DNA from: Marinicella algicola
Lineage (GTDB): Bacteria; Pseudomonadota; Gammaproteobacteria; Xanthomonadales; Marinicellaceae
Length of the DNA stretch: 64,000 nt
Assembly: GCF_028401385.1 (NCBI RefSeq)
Contig: NZ_JAQOMR010000001.1
Span: 808,501-872,500, forward strand
Direction: 5' to 3'
Part shown: positions 52,909 to 63,883 of the stretch, piece after piece
How positions within the stretch are numbered: the first letter of the stretch is position 1
Layout of the letters: each line of letters begins with the position of its first letter
Position numbers and translations under genes: made by a program
Notes under the pieces: generated by a model
What the model saw: the letters and a program-made list of their open reading frames with translations, nothing else
Database searches by the model: none
What the model was told of the DNA's origin: nothing

Positions 52909-53180
52909 ATTGGGTGACGGGCGCTAATTGGCAATTTGCCCGCAGCCTTGCCGTCGACTCCTCTTTTCTTTGCGACCAAAAAGCCTTAAAGACGGCCCCA
53001 TGATGACTGGGATACGGTTTCGCACCATTCGAATTATTGGCCCGGCTTTCCGCGCAGCCTGAATTGAGGCGCCGGAAGGTCCGGGATTTCGGCGTTTCCC
53101 ACGCCCCTGCCACCGACAGATTTCCATGACACTTGCGAGCGCGCCATCCGGCGCCGCACCAGAGAAAAAGCCGCGAAACC

Positions 53181-56087
53181 ATGAGCGATACAAAAGACAC
53201 GATCGACTACTCTGAAACGCTTTACCTGCCGAAAACGGACTTTCCGATGCGCGCGGGCCTTCCCAGGAAGGAACCCGAAATCGTTGCCCGCTGGCAGGAG
53301 ATGGCGCTTTACAAGAAGCTGCGCGAAGACGCCAAGGGCCGCGAGAAATTCGTGCTTCATGATGGCCCGCCCTATGCCAACGGCAACATCCATATCGGCC
53401 ATGCGCTGAACAAGATCCTGAAGGATGTCATCACCCGCTCGTTCCAGATGCGCGGCTATGACAGCAATTATGTGCCGGGCTGGGACTGCCACGGCCTGCC
53501 GATCGAATGGAAGATCGAGGAAGCCTACCGCGCCAAAGGCAAGAACAAGGATGAGGTGCCGATCAACGAATTCCGCAAGGAATGCCGTGAGTTCGCCCAG
53601 CACTGGATCGATGTCCAGACCCCCGAATTCAAACGTCTCGGTATCGAGGGTGACTTCGAAAACCCCTACACCACGATGAATTTTCACGCCGAGGCCCGGA
53701 TCGCCGGCGAATTGCTGAAGATCGCAAAATCCGGCCTGCTTTACCGTGGTTCGAAGCCGGTGATGTGGTCGGTGGTCGAGCGCACTGCGCTGGCAGAGGC
53801 CGAAGTGGAGTATCACGAGGTCCAGTCGGATACGATCTGGGTGAAGTTCCCGGTCGCCAAAGGTCCGCAAGACCTTCTCGGCGCCTTCGTTGTGATCTGG
53901 ACGACCACGCCATGGACGATCCCTGGAAATCGGGCGATATCATTCTCGTCACGTTTTCCCTGTGCGGTTTACGAAGTCACGTCTGCTGAGAATGATTTTG
54001 GCCCGCAGCCGGGCGAGCGTCTTCTTTTCGGCAAGCGGTTGGCAGAAGAATGCGCGGCCAAGGCCAAGCTGGAATTTGCTTTTGTTCGTGATGTCGCTGC
54101 AGAAGAGCTGGAGGGGATGGTTTGTGACCACCCGCTGAAGGGGCTTGCTGGTGGCTATGAATTTGCGGTTCCGCTCATCGCTGGCGATCACGTCACTGAC
54201 GAGGCCGGTACCGGTTCTCGTCCACACCGCCCCGGCCATGGCCGCGAGGACTTTGACGCGTGGATGGATGCAGCCCGCGAACTTGGCGCGCGCGGCATCT
54301 CGGCAAAGATCCCGTTCACGGTCGGTGATGACGGCTACTACACCGATGATGCGCCGGGCTTCGGTCCGTCGGCAGAGGGCGGGGCTGCCCGCGTCATGGA
54401 TGATAACGGCAAGAAGGGCGATGCCAATGACCGGGTCATCAAGGCGCTGATCGCTGCGAACAATCTGTTTGCCCGTGGCCGGATCAAGCACGACTATCCG
54501 CATTCCTGGCGTTCGAAGAAGCAGGTCATCTTCCGCAACACCCCGCAGTGGTTTGTCTATATGGACAAGGATCTCGGCGATGCGACGACGTTGCGTTCGC
54601 GGGCACTTTCCGCCATCGACGATACCCGGTTTGTACCGGCCGGCGGCAAAAATCGGCTGCGCGGTATGATCGAAAACCGTCCGGACTGGGTGCTTTCCCG
54701 TCAGCGTGCCTGGGGCGTGCCGATCTGCGTGTTCGCCGACAAGGCCGGTAATGTGCTCATCGATGACGCCGTCAACGCCCGTATCCTTGAGGCCTTCGAG
54801 GCCGAAGGCGCCGACGCCTGGTTCGCCGAAGGCGCGCGCGAGCGTTTCCTGGGTGAAAAGGCGAGTGAAGACTGGGATATGGTCACTGACATTCTCGATG
54901 TCTGGTTCGACTCAGGTTCCACCCACACCTTCACGCTGGAGGACCGTCCGGACTTGAAATGGCCGGCGGACGTCTATCTCGAAGGCTCGGACCAGCATCG
55001 CGGCTGGTTCCATTCCTCGCTTTTGGAAGGCTGTGCCACGCGTGGTCGTGCACCCTATAACGCCGTCATCACACATGGTTTCACGATGGACGAGCAGGGT
55101 CGCAAACAGTCGAAGTCGCTGGGCAACCAGGTCTTTCCGCAGGATGTAATGGCAAAATCCGGTGCCGATATTCTGCGCCTGTGGGTCATGACGACGGACT
55201 ACTGGGAGGATCAGCGGCTTGGTGAACAGATCATCAAGACCAATATCGACAGCTACCGCAAGCTGCGCAACACGCTGCGCTGGATGCTCGGGACGCTTGG
55301 CCACGACGAGGGCGAGGAAATCGCAATTGCCGACATGCCGGAACTCGAGCAGTTGATGCTGCATCGCCTGTTCGAATTCGATCAGCTGGTGCGCAAGGGC
55401 TATGATGATTTCGACTTCAAGCGGATTGCCCGCGCACTGACGGATTTTGCCAATATCGAGCTGTCGGCGTTTTACTTCGACGTTCGCAAGGATGCGCTTT
55501 ACTGCGATGCGCCGTCGAGCCTGCGCCGCCGTTCGGCATTGGTGGTCATCCGCAAGCTGTTCGATTGCCTGGTGACCTGGCTTGCGCCGATGCTGCCGTT
55601 CACCATGGAAGAGGCCTGGCTTTCGCGTGATCCGGAAGCCGTCTCGGTTCATCTGGAACAGTTCCCTGCGGTTCCGGCCGACTGGAGAAACGAAGCGCTT
55701 GCCGAAAAATGGCTGAAGGTTCGTGAGGTCCGCAAGGTCGTTACCGGAGCGCTTGAAGTCGAGCGCCGTGAAAAGCGGATCGGCTCTTCGCTGGAAGCCG
55801 CGCCGGTTGTCTACATCGATGACGAAGACCTGCTGGCCGCGATCGAGGGCCGGGATTTCGAGGAGATCTGCATCACCTCGGCAATCACGGTGAAGGAAGG
55901 CGAGGGGCCGGACAATGCCTTCCGCCTGCCCGAGGTTGCCAATGTCGCTGTCGTTCCCGCACTTGCCGAGGGCCGCAAATGCGCGCGCTCCTGGCGGATC
56001 ACCGATGATGTCGGGGCGGATCCCGCCTATCCGGATGTCTCCGCGCGTGATGCGGCGGCCCTGCGGGAGCTTGCAGGCAAGGCCTGA
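53181..56087 (+). CDS. ileS: Isoleucyl-tRNA synthetase IleS
   Basis: 968 aa class I synthetase. HIGH motif region [35 protein letters not shown] loop [20 protein letters not shown] and the C-terminal anticodon helices. ATG at 53181 chosen. In the CP1 editing domain the text reads [17 protein letters not shown] where relatives have GTG-VHTAPGHGRED: an extra base near 54215 and a missing base near 54235 shift the frame for about seven residues (54214-54236) and then restore it. The upstream 272-bp gap has no supported gene. Confidence 0.96.
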   Translation: MSDTKDTIDYSETLYLPKTDFPMRAGLPRKEPEIVARWQEMALYKKLREDAKGREKFVLHDGPPYANGNIHIGHALNKILKDVITRSFQMRGYDSNYVPGWDCHGLPIEWKIEEAYRAKGKNKDEVPINEFRKECREFAQHWIDVQTPEFKRLGIEGDFENPYTTMNFHAEARIAGELLKIAKSGLLYRGSKPVMWSVVERTALAEAEVEYHEVQSDTIWVKFPVAKGPQDLLGAFVVIWTTTPWTIPGNRAISFSSRFPCAVYEVTSAENDFGPQPGERLLFGKRLAEECAAKAKLEFAFVRDVAAEELEGMVCDHPLKGLAGGYEFAVPLIAGDHVTDEAGTGSRPHRPGHGREDFDAWMDAARELGARGISAKIPFTVGDDGYYTDDAPGFGPSAEGGAARVMDDNGKKGDANDRVIKALIAANNLFARGRIKHDYPHSWRSKKQVIFRNTPQWFVYMDKDLGDATTLRSRALSAIDDTRFVPAGGKNRLRGMIENRPDWVLSRQRAWGVPICVFADKAGNVLIDDAVNARILEAFEAEGADAWFAEGARERFLGEKASEDWDMVTDILDVWFDSGSTHTFTLEDRPDLKWPADVYLEGSDQHRGWFHSSLLEGCATRGRAPYNAVITHGFTMDEQGRKQSKSLGNQVFPQDVMAKSGADILRLWVMTTDYWEDQRLGEQIIKTNIDSYRKLRNTLRWMLGTLGHDEGEEIAIADMPELEQLMLHRLFEFDQLVRKGYDDFDFKRIARALTDFANIELSAFYFDVRKDALYCDAPSSLRRRSALVVIRKLFDCLVTWLAPMLPFTMEEAWLSRDPEAVSVHLEQFPAVPADWRNEALAEKWLKVREVRKVVTGALEVERREKRIGSSLEAAPVVYIDDEDLLAAIEGRDFEEICITSAITVKEGEGPDNAFRLPEVANVAVVPALAEGRKCARSWRITDDVGADPAYPDVSARDAAALRELAGKA

Positions 56088-56276
56088 TGCACGATATGGC
56101 AGCCGGACATTGTTGTGGCCGGCTGCCTGAAGATGACGATTGCTGCAGATGAATTGCGAAAAAGACCGTTCTACGTTAGAAATGTCGCGTTTTCGCCGGA
56201 TTTATAGCCAAACAATGGCATATGGCCGAAATTCTGATTGGGTGTCCACCGGCACCAAGGAGTGGTAGTAGAGCGC

Positions 56277-56945
56277 ATGACTTTTGTTCCCCGTTCGATG
56301 AAGATCGCAATCGCTCTTGCGGGCATTGCTTCGCTCGCCTCCTGCGTCAGTGCGCCGACCTATGGCACCGGCAAATCAGCGACCGCGCAGCTCGTGGAGG
56401 ATCTCGGAGAAGCCGTTCTGGTGATCAACCCGGATCAGCCTGATCTTCAGTATGAAGCCCGGCCGACACTTGTGACGCCGAGCAAGGATGTTTCCGGCCG
56501 CCCGCTGATTGCGCCGCAGAAATCGGTCGCCTCCGTTGACAATCCGAACTGGATCGAATCACCGGAAGAGCAGCGCAGCCGCCTTTATGAGGAAGCGGAG
56601 GATAACAAGGACAATCCGTTCTATCGATCGCCGCTTCTGGCAGGCGACAACCCGCAGGCCATGACCGAGAAGGAACAGCTGGAAGCCTTCAGAAAGGCGC
56701 GGTCCGAGGCGACTTCGATTGACATCACCCAGCGCCGTTACCTGATCGATCCGCCGGAACAGTATCGTGTCCCCTCAAGCTCCGAAGCGCTGAATGATCT
56801 TGGTGAGTCGGAGCGTGCAAAGGAACGTCGCCGCCAGAAGCTGGCCGAGGGCAAGGACCCGGATCGTTGTTTCCTGTTCCTGAACTGCAAAAGCGGTAAG
56901 TCGGACAGCTTCCTCGAATCGTCCAAGAATGCCGGACAGCAATAG
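56277..56945 (+). CDS. Putative lipoprotein, function unknown
   Basis: About 222 aa. A second ATG at 56298 (MKIAIALAGIASLASC) gives an ideal lipobox LASC, so the mature N-terminal Cys is near residue 23 from the 56277 start. Remainder is charged and repeat-poor: PDLQYEARPTLVTPSKDVSGRP, EEQRSRLYEEAEDNKDNPFYRSPL, and a Lys/Arg/Glu-rich segment SERAKERRRQKLAEGK. A C-terminal CFLFLNCKSG adds two cysteines. Follows ileS by 189 bp; I do not recognise the family. Confidence 0.75.
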   Translation: MTFVPRSMKIAIALAGIASLASCVSAPTYGTGKSATAQLVEDLGEAVLVINPDQPDLQYEARPTLVTPSKDVSGRPLIAPQKSVASVDNPNWIESPEEQRSRLYEEAEDNKDNPFYRSPLLAGDNPQAMTEKEQLEAFRKARSEATSIDITQRRYLIDPPEQYRVPSSSEALNDLGESERAKERRRQKLAEGKDPDRCFLFLNCKSGKSDSFLESSKNAGQQ

Positions 56946-56966
56946 CCGCTTCCATCGGGGGACATC

Positions 56967-57446
56967 ATGAATTACGCGATCCGCCCTGCGGTCAGGTCCG
57001 ACGCTGCAACCATCTATCGCTTTGTCTGCGAACTGGCCGCGTTCGAAAAAGCGCTGGAAAAGGTGGAGACCACCGAAGAAGGTCTGGCCGAGGCGGTTTT
57101 TGGCAGTGGTTCGGTCACTGATGCGCTGATTGCCGAGATTGACGGCAAGCCGGCTGGGTTCGCGCTTTACTATTTCACCTTTTCGACGTGGCAGGGCCGC
57201 AACGGTATCTATCTGGAAGACCTTTATGTCTCGCCCGAATTTCGGGGTGCGGGGCTCGGCAAGGCGCTGATGCGCGCGGTTGCCGATGTCGCTGTTGAAA
57301 AGACGTGCGGGCGGATGGAATGGAGCGTGCTCGACTGGAATGTCGATGCGATCCGTGTTTATGACGGCGTGGGCGGCAAGCCGCAAAGCGAGTGGATCCG
57401 CTACCGGCTGGAAGACGAGACGCTTGCGGTCTTTGCCGGCCGTTGA
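56967..57446 (+). CDS. GNAT-family N-acetyltransferase (diamine/SSAT-like)
   Basis: 159 aa, intact. GNAT signature A: GIYLEDLYVSPEFRGAGLGKALMRAVADVA, the acetyl-CoA site; FALYYFTFSTWQGRNG and a C-terminal RMEWSVLDWNVDAIRVYDGVG. The IYLEDLYV and LDWN text is characteristic of spermidine/diamine acetyltransferase-like members, but the true acceptor is unknown. Starts 21 bp after the lipoprotein stop. Confidence 0.92.
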   Translation: MNYAIRPAVRSDAATIYRFVCELAAFEKALEKVETTEEGLAEAVFGSGSVTDALIAEIDGKPAGFALYYFTFSTWQGRNGIYLEDLYVSPEFRGAGLGKALMRAVADVAVEKTCGRMEWSVLDWNVDAIRVYDGVGGKPQSEWIRYRLEDETLAVFAGR

Positions 57447-57452
57447 GAAGAA

Positions 57453-57902
57453 CTAGCGGCGCGTGGTGAAGAAGTCCCTGAGAAGGGCTGCGGCGCGGGT
57501 TTCGGAGAAACCGGAATAGACATCGGGACGGTGATGACAGGTCGGCTGGTCAAAGAAGCGGCCGCCATGATCGACACCACCGCCCTTGGGATCGGTCGCG
57601 CCGTAGTAAAGCCGTTCGATGCGTGCAAACGAGATCGCTGCCGCGCACATGGCGCAGGGTTCCAGGGTGACGTAGAGATGGGCGCCGGGAAGCCGTTCGG
57701 AGTCGAACGTTTCGCAGGCTGTACGGATGGCCAGTATTTCAGCATGGGCTGTCGGGTCATTCAGTTCGCGTGTGCGGTTCCCGGCAGCAGCGACCAGCGT
57801 GCCGTCCAGAACGATGACCGCTCCGATCGGAACTTCACCGCGTGTACCCGCAGCTTCGGCCTGTTCAATCGCAAGTGCCATGAAATCTTGGCCCGCAGCC
57901 AT
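57453..57902 (-). CDS. tadA: tRNA-specific adenosine deaminase TadA
   Basis: 149 aa. Zinc site DPTAHAEILAIR (HAE, with catalytic Glu) and LEPCAMCAAAIS (PCxxC). GEVPIGAVIVLDG at the N-terminus and YYGATDPKGGGVDHGGRFF are typical. Converts adenosine-34 of tRNA-Arg(ACG) to inosine. The frame extends to 57965, but homologues begin near the ATG at 57902. Convergent with GNAT, divergent from the pseudouridine synthase gene. Confidence 0.95.
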   Translation of the reverse strand: MAAGQDFMALAIEQAEAAGTRGEVPIGAVIVLDGTLVAAAGNRTRELNDPTAHAEILAIRTACETFDSERLPGAHLYVTLEPCAMCAAAISFARIERLYYGATDPKGGGVDHGGRFFDQPTCHHRPDVYSGFSETRAAALLRDFFTTRR

Positions 57903-57971
57903 TTTGACAAGTTTCCTCTTAACCAATTCTTCCTGTCCTGATAGAGGATCGGGATCAACAGGCAAAGCGAA

Positions 57972-59465
57972 ATGACCCAGAAAGACAAATTCCCCAAACG
58001 CGGCGGAAAGCCCTCAGGCAAGCCCGCACCCGCTGCCGGCAAAGATGCTCCGGCGGTTGACGCCGAGGAGCGTGCGCCGGAACGGATTGCGAAGCTTCTC
58101 GCGCGGGCCGGCGTGGCTTCCAGGCGCGATGCCGAGCGGATGATCCTCGACGGGCGCGTGAAGGTCAACGGCAAGACGCTGGAGAGCCCCGCGCTTAACG
58201 TCACGCTTTCCGATCGTATTGAGGTCGATGACGAGGAAATCCGTGGCATCGAGCGTACACGGCTGTGGATTTACCACAAGCCTGCCGGTCTGGTGACCAC
58301 CAATTCCGACCCCGAGGGCCGGGCAACGGTGTTTGAAAAGCTGCCGAAGGAGCTGCCGCGGGTTGTCTCTATCGGTCGCCTTGACATCAACACCGAAGGC
58401 CTTCTGCTTTTGACCAATGACGGCGGGCTGGCGCGCGTGCTTGAACTTCCCGCGACCGGCTGGCTGCGCCGCTACCGCGTGCGCGCCCATGGCCGGATCG
58501 CGCAGGCGGACCTCGACAAGCTGAAGGATGGCATTGCCGTTGACGGCGTGCTCTATGGCGCTATCGATGCCACGCTTGACCGTGAGCAGGGTTCCAATGT
58601 GTGGATCACCATAGGGCTGCGCGAAGGCAAGAACCGGGAGATCAAGAATGTGCTCGGCGCGCTCGGTCTCGAGGTTTCACGTCTGATCCGCATTTCCTAC
58701 GGGCCTTTCCAGCTTGGCGAACTGCCTGAGGGCAATGCGCTGGAGGTGCGTGGCCGCACACTGCGCGATCAGCTCGGGCCGCGCCTGATCGAGGAGGCCG
58801 GCGCCAATTTTGACGCGCCGATCTACAACGACGGCGAGGCCGCGGTTGCAAAACCGGAACAACAGCCGGAAGCGCCGAAACGCGCACCGCGCAAGGACAA
58901 GCTGGATCGCGGCGAGCGGGCCGAACGTGGCCGTGACCGCCTCGACACCAAGCGCAAGGGCGACGACGAAAAGACCTTCAAGGACATCGTGACGCGAAAC
59001 CGGTCGACGAATGTCTGGATGGCGCCGGGCGCCCGTCCGCTCGGCCCGAAGGCCAAGAAGAAGGCCGAAGACAAGGCGCGCGAAGACGAACGACGTGACG
59101 CCCGCCGTGATGGCCGGCCGAGGCTCGATGGCGACGCCCCGCGTAAACCACGGCCCACCGGTGGCAAGGGCAAACCTTTTGCCGGAAAACCGGGGGCAAG
59201 CGCTGCCAAGGGGCCGCGCAAGCCGCGCGCCGAAGCCGGCGAAGGTGCAAGTGAGGGCAAGCGTTTCTCCGGGCCGAAGCGGCCAGGCGGAGACAACCGT
59301 TCGCGCAGTGAAGGCCGCCCCGCCGGCGCCCGTCCTTCAGGCGATAACAAGCGCGGTGGACGTCCTGACAGTGACAGCCGCGGCAGCCGGGACAAGCCGG
59401 GCGGCGACAGGCCACGTGGTGGTGCAGGCAAGGGGCCGAGGGGCAATGCGGATCGTCGGCGGTGA
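57972..59465 (+). CDS. rluB: RluB-type pseudouridine synthase with long basic C-terminal extension
   Basis: 497 aa. S4 RNA-binding domain (about residues 36-80: [28 protein letters not shown]), then the RsuA/RluB catalytic domain: [39 protein letters not shown] with the catalytic Asp in GRLDINTEG, and [31 protein letters not shown]. After residue ~290 there are about 200 residues of low-complexity Arg/Lys/Gly/Pro text, probably a disordered RNA-binding tail as in other alphaproteobacteria. Modifies 23S rRNA. The stop overlaps the rsmD start by 20 bp. Confidence 0.9.
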   Translation: MTQKDKFPKRGGKPSGKPAPAAGKDAPAVDAEERAPERIAKLLARAGVASRRDAERMILDGRVKVNGKTLESPALNVTLSDRIEVDDEEIRGIERTRLWIYHKPAGLVTTNSDPEGRATVFEKLPKELPRVVSIGRLDINTEGLLLLTNDGGLARVLELPATGWLRRYRVRAHGRIAQADLDKLKDGIAVDGVLYGAIDATLDREQGSNVWITIGLREGKNREIKNVLGALGLEVSRLIRISYGPFQLGELPEGNALEVRGRTLRDQLGPRLIEEAGANFDAPIYNDGEAAVAKPEQQPEAPKRAPRKDKLDRGERAERGRDRLDTKRKGDDEKTFKDIVTRNRSTNVWMAPGARPLGPKAKKKAEDKAREDERRDARRDGRPRLDGDAPRKPRPTGGKGKPFAGKPGASAAKGPRKPRAEAGEGASEGKRFSGPKRPGGDNRSRSEGRPAGARPSGDNKRGGRPDSDSRGSRDKPGGDRPRGGAGKGPRGNADRRR

Positions 59466-60002
59466 ATTTCGCGGACGGGCGCTCAACGCGCCCAAGTCCA
59501 CTGATATCAGGCCGACAACGGATCGTACCCGCGAAAGCCTGTTCAACATTCTCGCGCATGGCTATCCCGATGCGGTCGAGGGCGCGCGCCTGCTGGAGCT
59601 TTTGCGGGCACCGGCGCGGTCGGCCTTGAAGCCCTGTCGCGGGGCGCGCGTGCGGCGCTTTTCGTTGAAAACAGCGTTGAAGGGCGCGGCCTGCTCTGGG
59701 CCAACATCGAGGCGCTCGGTCTGGCAGGGCGCGCCCGAATCATGCGCCGCGATGCCACCAGACTTGGAAGCGTCGGACGGATTGAGCCTTATGACCTGCT
59801 GTTCGCGGATCCGCCCTATGGCAAGGGACTTGGCGAAAAGGCGCTTGCTGCGGCGGGTGAGGGCGGTTGGTTGAAACCGGGTGCCCTCGTTATTCTGGAG
59901 GAAGCCGCAGACGTCACGCTGACGCTTCCGGCAGGCTTTGTCATGCTGGAAGAGCGGGAATTTGGCGATACGCGGATGCATTTCCTTCGCTATCAGCCAT
60001 AG
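59446..60002 (+). CDS. rsmD: 16S rRNA m2G966 methyltransferase RsmD, frameshifted
   Basis: About 185 aa. [13 protein letters not shown] at the start (ATG at 59446, inside the end of rluB), [16 protein letters not shown]. One missing T near 59600 breaks the frame just before the SAM motif; repaired it reads [19 protein letters not shown]. The rest, [15 protein letters not shown], carries the DPPY catalytic motif, and ends [12 protein letters not shown]. Family length 180-190 aa, so the repaired form is normal. Confidence 0.92.
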
Positions 60003-60020
60003 GTCAGCTAGATTTTCCGA

Positions 60021-60813
60021 TCAAAGCGCGCTGTGCGGCAGGACGAAGGTCGTGTCGTCGGCAGGTGTCTGATTGACCGAAAGCCGGGCGCCGAAAACGG
60101 CGTAGAGATTGTCATCGGTCAGCACCTGCTTCGGTGTTCCTGAAGCTGCGACCTCACCGTTTTCATCAGCACGATCCGGTCTGCGAACAGCGCCGTCAGG
60201 TTAAGGTCGTGCATCACCGAAATCACACCGCCGCCGGCTCGGCAGAAGCCTTGTGCCAAGCGCATGATGGCAAGCTGGTGGAGAATGTCGAGGCTTGCCA
60301 CGGGCTCATCCAGCAGCAGCCAGCGTGGCGCACCTTCGGCAATTGGTGCCTCGATCTGGCACAGCACGCGGGCAAGCTGGACGCGCTGCTGCTCCCCACC
60401 TGAAAGCTCCTGATAAAGCGACCTTCGAAGCCGTTGAGATCGACGGCTTTGAGTGCCCGCGCCATGGTCTGGCGGTCTTTATTGCCATCCCGGTGACTGC
60501 GGCCCGAAAGCCCCATGCGCAGCACTTCGGTGACGGTGAAGGGGAAGGCGAGGTTCGAGGCCTGCGGCAGCACCCCGCGCACCTCCGCAAGCTGCCAGGG
60601 ATGAAGAGCCGCGATGTTGGTGCCATTGATGGCGACGCTGCCTGTATCCGGCTTCAGATCACCCGCTATCGCCTTTAGTGTTGTCGTCTTGCCGGAGCCG
60701 TTCGGCCCGCAAATGGCGGTCAGTTCGCCGGCATGCGCCTCAAGCGAAACATCGTTCAGGACCGGGCGTCCGGAAAGCGCCACGGTAATCCGGTTGGTCG
60801 AGATCATGGTCAT
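60021..60813 (-). CDS. hmuV: Hemin ABC transporter ATPase HmuV, frame broken twice
   Basis: About 264 aa after repair. Walker A GPNGSGKTTTLKAIAG, Q-loop GVLPQASNLAFPFTV. A missing base near 60415 converts the signature LSGGEQQRVQLARVL to another frame; Walker B LLLDEPVASLD and SVMHDLNLTALFADRIVLM follow. A second missing base near 60162 moves the C-terminus (GTPKQVLTDDN) to the third frame, ending at 60021. Powers haem import with HmuU. Starts 4 bp after hmuU. Confidence 0.92.
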
Positions 60814-60817
60814 GTTG

Positions 60818-61917
60818 TCACAGGTTCAGGCGCGAGCGGTTTTTCAGCAGGATCCACAGGAAGAACGGGCCGCCTGCGATTGCGGTGATGATGCCGATCG
60901 GCAGTTCGGCGGGCGCAACGATGGTGCGGGCAAAAGATCGGCCAGCACCAGAAGCGCGCCGCCGAGAAGGGCTGACGCCGGGAGCAGATAGCGATGATCC
61001 GGGCCGATGACGAGTCGTAGAAGGTGCGGCACCACGATGCCGACAAAACCGATGCCGCCGGAAACGGCGACGCCCGCACCGGTGGCCGCTGCGACGGCAA
61101 TAATGGTGATGTTCTTCAATCGTTGGACCGGAATGCCGATGTGATAGGCCGTCGCCTCGCCGAGCGTGATGGCGTTGAGGCCGCGCGCCATGAACGGAAG
61201 CACCGCAAAAGCTGCCAGCATGATCGGCGTGATGGCCCAGATCTTGGGCCAAGTGGCACCGGCCAGCGAGCCCATCGACCAGAATGTCAGGTCACGCAAT
61301 TGCTGGTCATTGGCGAGATAGACGAGGAAACCGGTGGCCGCACCGGCAAGGGCTGCCAGCGCGATACCGGCAAGCAGCATGGTCGCGACCGAGGTTTGCC
61401 CGTGACGGGTCGAAATGCGGTAGAGCGTCAGCGTTGTAGCCAGAGCGCCGACAAACGCGGCGGCAGGCAGCGCGTAAAAGCCCATAAGATTGGTGATCGG
61501 TGCGGCGATTGTTCCGCCAAGCACAATCATCACCACCGCGCCGAGACTGGCACCCGCAGAAACCCCGACGAGGCCCGGATCGGCGAGCGGGTTGCGGAAC
61601 AGGCCCTGCATTGCCGTGCCGCAGACGGCAAGCGATGCGCCCACCAGAAAGCCCATCATGGCACGCGGCAAGCGGATATCGAAGACGATGATGCGGTCAC
61701 GCGCGGCCAGCGCATCATCCGCGTTTCCGGTGAGTATTGCGCGGCCGACATCGAAGACGGAGGCATCCGAGGCGCCGTTGGCCACAGAAATCAGAACAGC
61801 AAAGACCGAGGCCACGGCGAGCACCAGTATGGTGAACACCGCAACCGAGGAACGGTCGCCGCTTTCCCGCCAGTTCAGCCGTCGTCCGGCCGAGGTCAGT
61901 GTGTCGATCACCACCAT
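60818..61917 (-). CDS. hmuU: Hemin ABC transporter permease HmuU, frameshifted
   Basis: About 366-aa FecCD-type permease with eight to ten helices. DIRLPRAMMGFLVGASLAVCGTAMQGLFRNPLADPGLVGVSAGASLG is the family core; VSGGIGFVGIVVPHLLRLVIGPDHR is the second signature. One missing base in an A run near 60933 breaks LADLFARTIVAPAELPIGIITAIAGGPFFLWIL; the repaired end is RSRLNL at 60818. Transfers haem across the inner membrane together with HmuT and HmuV. Confidence 0.93.
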
Positions 61918-61924
61918 GCCCGAA

Positions 61925-62806
61925 TCAATCCCCGTAGATTTCCGTCGTCAGCGCCGCCAGGTTTTCCCCAAAGCGCGGGCCGAAATTCATCATGCCGACC
62001 GGGTCGATCCTGTAGATCGCCATGGATTCACCGGCGGGCGTGAGCGCAAGGGCAGGCTGTCCGGCAACATCCTCATTGGTCGGTACGTGATTGCCGGCAG
62101 CACCATCCATCAGCAAAATGACATCGGGCGCGGCCTCGATCACAGCCTCGTCGGAAAGCGTCTTGTAACCCTCAAAGTCACCGAAGGCGTTTTCAAGACC
62201 AGCCGCCTCGATCACACCGTTGGCGGCCGTGCCGGTGCCCGAACCCATCACCTTGCCGCCGCGCAGGCTGAGAATGAAGATCGCACTTTTCCTCTCGTCA
62301 GGCGCGCGGGCAGCGTTTTCGGCCAGAACCGGATCGAGCTCGGCTGTAATTTCATCGGCAAGCTGCTTCGCGTCATCTTCGCGGCCAAGCAGCGTGCCGA
62401 TCATCGCGACCTTTTCGAGAATGCCGTCGCGGCTATAGTCTTCGGGAACGAAAGCCAGATCCACATTGGCGGTGGTCATAACCTCCATGGTTTCCGGCGG
62501 TCCGGCACCCTCGATAGTGATGATCGCCGACGGATTGACCGACAGAATGCCTTCCGGCGAGAGCTGACGCATATAGCCGATATCCGGGAGGCTCAGCGCT
62601 TCCGGTGGGTAGGTGCTGGTGGTGTCGCGCCCGATCACGCTGTCGCCTGCGCCGAGCGCATAGACGATCTCGGTTACGGAACCGCCAATGGTGACAAGAC
62701 GGGATGGATCCTCAAGCGGTTCGAGAGCCTTGGCCGCGGTGACGCCGGCAAGCAGCATGCCGGCGAGGAGGAGCGCTTTAACGAGTGCGGATGAGATGGC
62801 CTTCAT
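61925..62806 (-). CDS. hmuT: Hemin-binding periplasmic protein HmuT
   Basis: 293 aa, intact. Signal peptide MKAISSALVKALLLAGMLLAGVTAAKA; binding-protein text RLVTIGGSVTEIVYALGAGDSVIGRD, TTSTYPPEALSLPDIGYMRQLSPEGILSV, SVNPSAIITIEGAGPPET and FAPEDYS-like segment. ChuT/HmuT family, binding haem through conserved His or Tyr. The 8-bp gap to hmuU and 9-bp gap from hmuS show an operon. Confidence 0.93.
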   Translation of the reverse strand: MKAISSALVKALLLAGMLLAGVTAAKALEPLEDPSRLVTIGGSVTEIVYALGAGDSVIGRDTTSTYPPEALSLPDIGYMRQLSPEGILSVNPSAIITIEGAGPPETMEVMTTANVDLAFVPEDYSRDGILEKVAMIGTLLGREDDAKQLADEITAELDPVLAENAARAPDERKSAIFILSLRGGKVMGSGTGTAANGVIEAAGLENAFGDFEGYKTLSDEAVIEAAPDVILLMDGAAGNHVPTNEDVAGQPALALTPAGESMAIYRIDPVGMMNFGPRFGENLAALTTEIYGD

Positions 62807-62815
62807 GATATCTCC

Positions 62816-63874
62816 TCAGGCGGCGGCGGTTTCGCTGTAGCGCGGCAGGTTTTCGGCAAGATCGCGCCAGACTGGGCGCTCGGCATAGCCTTCCAGACGC
62901 TTGCCGAAGAACTGGATGATCATCTCACCCGCAGCATTGAAGGCCTCGACCGAGGTCACATGGCCGTCGCTCGTGGGTTTGCGGACCAGCCATGTCTCTG
63001 CAATCTGGTCGCGGCGCAGATGCAGATGGAAGCTCGGGTCCATGACATTAATCCACGGTCCCATCTCGACGATCTTCTTCACCGGGCCCGAATGGATCTG
63101 CACGATGCCGTTATTGTTGACGAACACCATGATCGGCAGGTCTTCGATCTCGGAGGCCTTGTGAAGCAAGTTCGCAACGGCGTCGTCGGCAAGGCGGAAG
63201 GCGTAGTCATCGCCAACCGTCGAGATCGCCGTCTGGCGATGAACCTTGAGGTCGCTGAGCATGCCGAAGAACTGGTGGGTGTCCGTCAGTGCGCTCCAAC
63301 GGTCGCGCAACAGCTCGACATCGACCGCGCGCGGATCACGGGAATGCTCGGCATCATGGGCGGTGATTTCGCCGGTCGTAATCGTCTGACTGTCGTCATC
63401 GAGCTTGTGGGTCTCGACAAAGTTACGGTAGGCCTCGACGTTGGATGCGGGGCGCCAGTGCAGTTTGAAAACCGCCGCACCGCTGGCATCGAAATATTGC
63501 AGGCTCAGCTTTTCATTGCCGTCTGCATCCATCTTGGTGACGGCGAAGGCATGGATCCAGCGGCTCGGAAAAATCCTGAGATCGATATTCTCACCGAGCA
63601 CGATTGCGGATTTCTTGCCGCTCCTGATGTTTTCGAAAACACCGATCTTCTCGTGGACCGCGCTTTCATTGCGCGACAGCGCCATGATCTCGCCGAAACC
63701 CTCGGCATGGGCCAGAAGGTGGGCAGGTTCGGGCGAAATCCGCGTTGCCGTCAGGCCGGTTTCTGCGGCAACAAGGGCGGCCTCGGAGATGCCGAGCTGA
63801 GCGGCGATGTCGCGCTCGCGCATTTTTGGATTGTCACGGCGGAAGGCGCGAATTTCTTCGGGTGTCTTGGTCAT
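62816..63874 (-). CDS. hmuS: Hemin-degrading / haem-trafficking factor HmuS
   Basis: 352 aa, intact. Two HemS-like repeats: MRERDIAAQLGISEAALVAAETG with MALSRNESAVHEKIGVFENI, and FFGMLSDLKVHRQTAI with FVNNNGIVQIHSGPVKKI and WINVMDPSFHLHLR. The PSFHLHLRRDQI segment carries haem-binding histidines. Cytosolic partner of the HmuTUV importer; the HemS/HmuS family stores or breaks down haem. Typical hmuP-S-T-U-V order. Confidence 0.95.
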   Translation of the reverse strand: MTKTPEEIRAFRRDNPKMRERDIAAQLGISEAALVAAETGLTATRISPEPAHLLAHAEGFGEIMALSRNESAVHEKIGVFENIRSGKKSAIVLGENIDLRIFPSRWIHAFAVTKMDADGNEKLSLQYFDASGAAVFKLHWRPASNVEAYRNFVETHKLDDDSQTITTGEITAHDAEHSRDPRAVDVELLRDRWSALTDTHQFFGMLSDLKVHRQTAISTVGDDYAFRLADDAVANLLHKASEIEDLPIMVFVNNNGIVQIHSGPVKKIVEMGPWINVMDPSFHLHLRRDQIAETWLVRKPTSDGHVTSVEAFNAAGEMIIQFFGKRLEGYAERPVWRDLAENLPRYSETAAA

Positions 63875-63883
63875 CGGTCTCGT

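Noticed and set aside
52909..53180. Possible small gene between ribF and ileS
   Set aside because: Open stretches on both strands are short, lack ribosome sites and resemble no family.
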